DNA from: a bacterium
GTDB taxonomy: Bacteria; SZUA-79; Acidulodesulfobacterales; Acidulodesulfobacteraceae
Assembly (NCBI GenBank): GCA_021800745.1
Contig: JAJYYS010000045.1
Coordinates: forward strand, 1-10,578
Length of the DNA stretch: 10,578 nt
Reading direction: 5' to 3'
The first letter of the stretch is position 1. Each line of letters opens with the position of its first letter. The position numbers and the translations under genes are program-made. Shown piece after piece: positions 6,684 to 10,578 of the stretch. The notes under the pieces were generated by a model. That model searched no databases. It was not told the origin of the DNA and worked only from the letters and a program-made list of their open reading frames with translations.

Positions 6684-7787
6684 TTGGGAATAACTAGCAA
6701 AGCAAGGAAACAGGGGTCTGCCGCGGCAGTCAAAATGCGGGATATTTCGGGTGCGGTTACAACAATCCCGAAAGCGCCTAAATCCCGGTTAATATCCGGC
6801 GGCAGCGAAAAAGAAGCCGTCCGCATAGAAAAGATAGAACTGGAAAGCATAGACCTTTTTAATAAATTTTCCAGTCCGTCCGCTAATATAAAAGATATTA
6901 TCGCAACCGAATTCGAAGTGGATATATCCGTTAGGGGCAACGTGTTACTGGTTAAGGGCAATGGAAATAACGTCAGAATTTGTGCCGGATTCATATACGA
7001 CCTCCTAAATTTATATAAAACCGGCAAGGCTATAAACGATAATGATTTAATAAGATTGGCTAAGCTGAAGATTGAAAATCCGGGAGTTGACGTAGGCACG
7101 CAGATTTACCCTTCCATACTGATAACTCCAAGAAAAAAGATTATATCTCCAAGAACCGCAAATCAAAAAAAATATACCGACGCTATTTATGAAAACGATA
7201 TAGTTATCGGCGTGGGGCCGGCCGGAACCGGTAAGACCTATCTTGCTATGGCATGCGCTATATCTTTATTTCAAAAGAAGCTGTTTGACAGAATAATATT
7301 AACCCGTCCCGCAGTTGAAGCGGGCGAGAAATTAGGTTTTCTTCCGGGAGATATTTCACAGAAAATAAACCCGTATCTAAGACCTCTTTATGATGCTCTT
7401 TACGAGATGTTCGAATTTGAAAAAGCCATAAAACTTATAGAATCGGATGTAATAGAAGTTGCCCCTATCGCATTCATGAGGGGGAGAACCCTGAATAATT
7501 CTTTTATAATATTGGATGAAGCGCAAAATGCCACAAACGAACAGATGAAGATGATGCTTACCAGAATAGGTTCGGGTTCCAAGATTGTCGTAAACGGCGA
7601 TATCACCCAAACCGATCTGCCTTACGATAAGGAATCCGGACTCATAACCGCAAGTAAAATCCTGATGAACATAGCCGGCATAGAAGTAGTTAATTTTGAC
7701 AGAACGGACGTATTAAGGCATAAACTTGTTCAAAATATAATTAAAGCATATGAAACGAACGAAATTTCTCGAATTTCTAAAAAATAA
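6684..7787 (+). CDS. phoH: PhoH-family ATPase (PhoL/YbeZ type)
   Basis: Cytosolic P-loop ATPase related to the helicase core; members encoded beside ybeY are linked to RNA processing and ribosome maturation. The PhoH domain (about 155-360) has Walker A GPAGTGKT (178-185), the family segment LTRPAVEAGEKLGFLPGD, Walker B FIILDEAQN, and GDITQTDLP. Residues about 48-110 match the small N-terminal domain (IKDIIATEFEVDISVRGN). The frame opens at TTG 6684, giving 367 residues, which is longer than usual (about 320-350). An in-frame ATG at 6735 would give 350. Neither has a well-spaced ribosome binding site, so the start is uncertain; residues 1-47 are low-complexity and may be untranslated. A strong promoter and an AU hairpin lie upstream. 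The 3' end overlaps the next gene by 38 nt. Confidence 0.93.
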   Translation: MGITSKARKQGSAAAVKMRDISGAVTTIPKAPKSRLISGGSEKEAVRIEKIELESIDLFNKFSSPSANIKDIIATEFEVDISVRGNVLLVKGNGNNVRICAGFIYDLLNLYKTGKAINDNDLIRLAKLKIENPGVDVGTQIYPSILITPRKKIISPRTANQKKYTDAIYENDIVIGVGPAGTGKTYLAMACAISLFQKKLFDRIILTRPAVEAGEKLGFLPGDISQKINPYLRPLYDALYEMFEFEKAIKLIESDVIEVAPIAFMRGRTLNNSFIILDEAQNATNEQMKMMLTRIGSGSKIVVNGDITQTDLPYDKESGLITASKILMNIAGIEVVNFDRTDVLRHKLVQNIIKAYETNEISRISKK

Positions 7788-10068
7788 TACTTTAGAAATT
7801 AAAAACCGCTATTCCCCTCTCCTAGTTCTGCTTTTAATATCCGCTATATTTTTAACTTTTTTGCTTTACAACGGGGTGGAGTTTATAAAAAACAAATATA
7901 AAGCGGGGGAGATAGCAACAAAAACCATAATAGCCAAAAAGAGTTTCAGATACGTAAACGTAAAAGCGACTAATGCCATCCTGAAAAAGAAAATCGATAA
8001 AAGTCCCGATGTTTATTTATATTATCCCGAAATCAAAGCAACTCTTTCAAGAAAGATAAGGAAAGCTTTTACGCTTGCAAGGTCTTATAAGGAGAATCAT
8101 GCGCAGGGCAAACAAAATATGGATATATCCGAAAATATATTTGCCGCTAAATTAGGAATTAAATTAGACAAGGCCGTTCTTAATGAGTTTTACTATTTGA
8201 ATTACAATAAAAATATCGAGGCTTATATTTTAAAAATAGTTTCGAGTATTTATAAAAGAGGGGTGTTGTCCCGACCGCCTGCCGATAATAAAAAGATAGA
8301 AATTAAAAATGTAATAACAAACAGGCTGAAAACCATAAATTATCCCCAAATATTTTTTACTTTTAAAAAAGAGAAAGGTTTCACTTATTATTATACCAAG
8401 AAATATCTTAGTTTCCTGCCGCCTTATATGCAGAACGATATTTACGGATTAGTTTACCGAATGATAAAGCCGGATATCGTATATTCAAGATATCTCACTC
8501 TTAAAAAAATAGAAGATATTAAAAAAGAAAACGTACCGATTTATATACATATTAACGAAGGAATGCTTTTAGTAAGCGCCGGCGAACTTATAACCAAGTC
8601 GAAGGCGCTCGAATTAAATACTTATGATGCGGAATTTAAGCTAAAAAATAATATTCCGTCTCTTATAGGATTGTTTTTCGTAATAACGATGCTTTTATCG
8701 CTGTCTTATGTATTCCCTTACAGATATATAAAGAAATTCAGAAATTCCATAGATTTCAAAAATGTTGTTTTTATTATAACTATTTTATTGTCTTCTATTT
8801 TGGTAATTAAAGCCGGAATTATTTTTTCGAAAGCCCTTTCTTTATATTTTCCTTTCATAAATAGGAACGATATTTACTATTTAATTCCCTTCGCGTTCGG
8901 ACCTATGCTCATTAGAATAATATTAAATTCCGAGGTTTCAGTCGTTTATATAGCTCTTTTTTCTATTCTGACGTCGATAATTTTTAAAAACTCTATTTTT
9001 TTTATGATATATACATTTGCAGGAAGTTTTATAGCGTCATACGAGGTCTTCGACTTTTCTTCGTGGAGCCGCGTCGTTAAAGCGGGCGTTATCACCGGAT
9101 TTTTAAACAGTTTTATGGTGCTGGCATTTGCGCTTATAGGGCTGAATCTTATAAATATCCAAAATATTTACAGCATTATTCTTGCATTTTTATCGGGCAT
9201 TATATCTTCTATTATGGTAATAGGGCTTATACCTTTATTTGAAAAATTATTTGATTTTACCACCGATTTTAAACTCCTCGAACTTTCCAGTTCCAATAAC
9301 CCGCTATTAAGGCAATTTTCTATTGTTGCGCCCGGGACGTATCAGCATTCGATAATGACTGCCGCCCTTGCGGAATCAGCCGCCTCGTCGGTCGGAGCGA
9401 ATCCGCTTTTAGCCAGAGTCGCAAGCCTCTATCACGACGTAGGAAAGATAACCAAGCCTAATTATTTTATCGAAAATATATCTAATTCGGAAAATCCGCA
9501 CGACAAACTTGCCCCGACCATGAGCAGTTTAATTATTTCATCCCATGTGAAAGACGGACAGGAACTTGCAAAAAAATATAAATTGGGCGATAAAATAGAA
9601 AACATAATCGGAGAGCATCATGGAACTTCTATGATAGGGGCATTTTATGAAAAAGCTTTCAACGAAAATAAGGACGGACATCTTTCAAAAGATGCGTTCA
9701 GATACAGCGGCAAAAAACCCCAAACTAAGGAAGCGGGTATAATTATGCTGGCGGATTCGGTCGAGGCAATATCGAGAACGATGACCAACATTTCCCCGTC
9801 AAGACTAGAACTTATGGTTAGAAAGACTATAAATAGAATTTACAGCGACGGACAACTGGATGAATGCGAACTTACTTTGAAAGACCTCCATTCCATAGGC
9901 GATGCTTTCGTAAAAGTTTTGAATTCCGTTTTTCACCAGAGGATACCGTATGCAGGCAAGCCCGTCGAGGAATATGACAAAAATGAAACAAATGAAATCG
10001 GTAATAAATATAGCGAATACCCAAAGAAAACTGAAAATAAATCGAAAGTCAGTCCGCTATATCGTTAA
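7750..10068 (+). CDS. 7TM receptor-type HD hydrolase (PgpH-like, probable c-di-AMP phosphodiesterase)
   Basis: Large inner-membrane HD phosphodiesterase of the family whose characterised member, Listeria PgpH, hydrolyses cyclic di-AMP. The 772 residues divide into an N-terminal helix (about 22-40), an extracytoplasmic 7TMR-HDED domain (about 45-295), seven membrane helices (about 302-497), and a cytosolic HD domain (about 515-735). Expected metal ligands are all present: H533 (TYQHSIMTA), H562/D563 (YHDVGKITKPNYF), H599 (ISSHVKDG), H623/H624 (GEHHGTS) and D669 (MLADSVEA). FRYSGKKPQTKEAG and DGQLDECELTLKDLHSI are also family hallmarks. A charged, low-complexity tail of about 35 residues (738-772) follows the usual end. 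The ATG at 7750 lies inside phoH with no clear ribosome binding site; no later ATG precedes the first helix, so the 38-nt overlap appears real and translation is probably coupled. The exact substrate is inferred from the family; other nucleotides are not excluded. Confidence 0.93.
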   Translation: MKRTKFLEFLKNNTLEIKNRYSPLLVLLLISAIFLTFLLYNGVEFIKNKYKAGEIATKTIIAKKSFRYVNVKATNAILKKKIDKSPDVYLYYPEIKATLSRKIRKAFTLARSYKENHAQGKQNMDISENIFAAKLGIKLDKAVLNEFYYLNYNKNIEAYILKIVSSIYKRGVLSRPPADNKKIEIKNVITNRLKTINYPQIFFTFKKEKGFTYYYTKKYLSFLPPYMQNDIYGLVYRMIKPDIVYSRYLTLKKIEDIKKENVPIYIHINEGMLLVSAGELITKSKALELNTYDAEFKLKNNIPSLIGLFFVITMLLSLSYVFPYRYIKKFRNSIDFKNVVFIITILLSSILVIKAGIIFSKALSLYFPFINRNDIYYLIPFAFGPMLIRIILNSEVSVVYIALFSILTSIIFKNSIFFMIYTFAGSFIASYEVFDFSSWSRVVKAGVITGFLNSFMVLAFALIGLNLINIQNIYSIILAFLSGIISSIMVIGLIPLFEKLFDFTTDFKLLELSSSNNPLLRQFSIVAPGTYQHSIMTAALAESAASSVGANPLLARVASLYHDVGKITKPNYFIENISNSENPHDKLAPTMSSLIISSHVKDGQELAKKYKLGDKIENIIGEHHGTSMIGAFYEKAFNENKDGHLSKDAFRYSGKKPQTKEAGIIMLADSVEAISRTMTNISPSRLELMVRKTINRIYSDGQLDECELTLKDLHSIGDAFVKVLNSVFHQRIPYAGKPVEEYDKNETNEIGNKYSEYPKKTENKSKVSPLYR

Positions 10069-10525
10069 AAATTCGATAGAAAAGCTTTATTGCGGTTCTT
10101 ACGAAATCGATATAATTTTTTGCTCGGAAAACTATATTAAAAAATTAAATAAGACCTACAGAAATCAAGATAAGGCTACGGATGTTTTATCTTTCGAAAT
10201 AAAAGAATGGGTAGGAGATATTTTTTATATAGGAGAGATTTATATCGCGCCTTCCGCCGCAGAAAAAAATTTCATAAGATACCGGCATTTTTGGGAGAAA
10301 GCCGATTGGGTCTCTTCGGAAGGGCAGGAGCAATATGAAAATACCAAAAATAGAGGAAAATATTACAAAAACGGGTTCGGCAAAGAACTTGCATTATTAA
10401 TAATCCACGGAATTCTTCATCTTTTTGGATATGTTCATGACGAGGAGCATGAGCTGGATTTAGACGACTCCGGCTACGATAAAGACATGAAATATATGCA
10501 GAATTTTTTATATAAAGAATTATGA
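9983..10525 (+). CDS. ybeY: Endoribonuclease YbeY (16S rRNA maturation)
   Basis: Zinc-dependent single-strand endoribonuclease that helps form the 16S rRNA 3' end and takes part in ribosome quality control. The H-x3-H-x5-H metal site is complete: H142, H146 and H152 in IIHGILHLFGYVHDEEHE. The usual Asp in GYDH is Val here. The segment LNKTYRNQDKATDVLSF (55-71) is also typical. At 180 residues it is longer than the common 150 or so, because about 30 extra charged and aromatic residues (roughly 98-133) sit between the central strand and the catalytic helix. Starts are ambiguous: ATG at 9974, 9983 and 9992 are all in frame. GAGGA (9967-9971) is 11 nt before 9983, so that is chosen; 9992 fits the family N-terminus equally well. 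The gene begins about 86 nt inside the preceding HD gene, and its stop overlaps the next ATG as ATGA. Confidence 0.93.
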   Translation: MKQMKSVINIANTQRKLKINRKSVRYIVKNSIEKLYCGSYEIDIIFCSENYIKKLNKTYRNQDKATDVLSFEIKEWVGDIFYIGEIYIAPSAAEKNFIRYRHFWEKADWVSSEGQEQYENTKNRGKYYKNGFGKELALLIIHGILHLFGYVHDEEHELDLDDSGYDKDMKYMQNFLYKEL

Positions 10526-10545
10526 AATACGATAGGATATTATGA
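10522..10545 (+). other. Seven-codon mini-ORF bridging ybeY and the next gene
   Basis: ATG at 10522 overlaps the ybeY stop as ATGA, reads MKYDRIL, and stops at TGA 10543-10545. That TGA in turn overlaps the ATG of the next gene (10542) as a second ATGA. It may relay terminating ribosomes from ybeY onto the next gene. AGGA at 10534-10537 could also serve the downstream start directly, so translation of the mini-ORF is unproven. Confidence 0.3.
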
Positions 10546-10578
10546 AACCTGTTCCGCAAAATCGATTGGAATCTTTTA
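10542..10578 (+). CDS. Start of a gene, possibly diacylglycerol/undecaprenol kinase (3' end outside window)
   Basis: Only 12 codons are visible: MKPVPQNRLESF. AGGA at 10534-10537 provides a ribosome binding site 4 nt before the ATG. The RLESF stretch recalls the N-terminus of DgkA-family kinases, small membrane proteins that phosphorylate diacylglycerol or undecaprenol, in which a similar xLxSFxYA segment precedes the first helix. In many bacteria dgkA follows phoH and ybeY, often before era. The identity is mostly inference from position; another small gene or a CBS-domain transporter gene (also common after ybeY) is possible. Confidence 0.4.
   Translation, partial: MKPVPQNRLESF

Noticed and set aside
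6671..7099. 142-codon minus-strand frame over the 5' part of phoH
   Set aside because: It overlaps the PhoH N-terminal domain and the phoH leader; the phoH frame carries the recognisable protein.
1..10578. Search for CRISPR arrays, tRNA/rRNA genes, insertion sequences or phage genes
   Set aside because: No regularly spaced repeats, no tRNA-like cloverleaf and no transposase or phage motif was seen; intergenic space is too short to hide them.

Overview
The window is a dense block of bacterial chromosome, almost entirely protein-coding, with A+T-leaning codon use. All but one gene lie on the + strand. The content suggests a Gram-negative bacterium, and the order leuC-leuD-leuB-asd plus phoH-HD phosphodiesterase-ybeY-(probable) dgkA reminds me of deltaproteobacterial and related lineages. 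That placement is inference; there is no rRNA or marker gene here to settle it. I see no tRNA, rRNA, CRISPR array, insertion sequence or phage gene.

Region 1 (1-4851) is one co-directional, tightly packed operon. It starts inside leuC (3' part only), then leuD and leuB complete the isomerase and dehydrogenase steps of leucine synthesis. asd follows (aspartate-semialdehyde dehydrogenase, the branch point to lysine/diaminopimelate, threonine and methionine), then murJ (lipid II flippase). murJ starts at a TTG that overlaps the asd stop. The operon therefore runs from amino-acid synthesis towards peptidoglycan, since Asd feeds diaminopimelate. A weak AT-rich hairpin plus T-run ends it.

Region 2 (4890-6058) holds one convergent minus-strand gene, a membrane-anchored L,D-transpeptidase (YkuD fold) whose catalytic motif reads SAGC rather than SHGC. 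It is visibly more G+C-rich than its neighbours. Its upstream gap carries what look like back-to-back promoters with overlapping -35 zones.

Region 3 (6059-10578) begins with a small four-cysteine zinc-ribbon-like protein of unknown function. A separate strong promoter with an unusual leader precedes phoH, a 7TM-HD phosphodiesterase of the PgpH type (probable c-di-AMP hydrolase), ybeY (16S rRNA maturation endonuclease) and the first codons of a gene that looks like diacylglycerol/undecaprenol kinase. These genes overlap one another (38 nt, about 86 nt, then two successive ATGA junctions through a 7-codon mini-ORF), so they are probably translated in a coupled way. Themes are RNA/ribosome quality control (PhoH, YbeY), second-messenger turnover and lipid-carrier recycling.

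No wholly novel system is obvious. The most interesting points are the all-AU hairpin presenting a G-rich loop in the phoH leader, the zinc-ribbon gene beside RNA-processing genes, the internal insertion in YbeY, the mini-ORF relay after ybeY, and the compositionally distinct L,D-transpeptidase.
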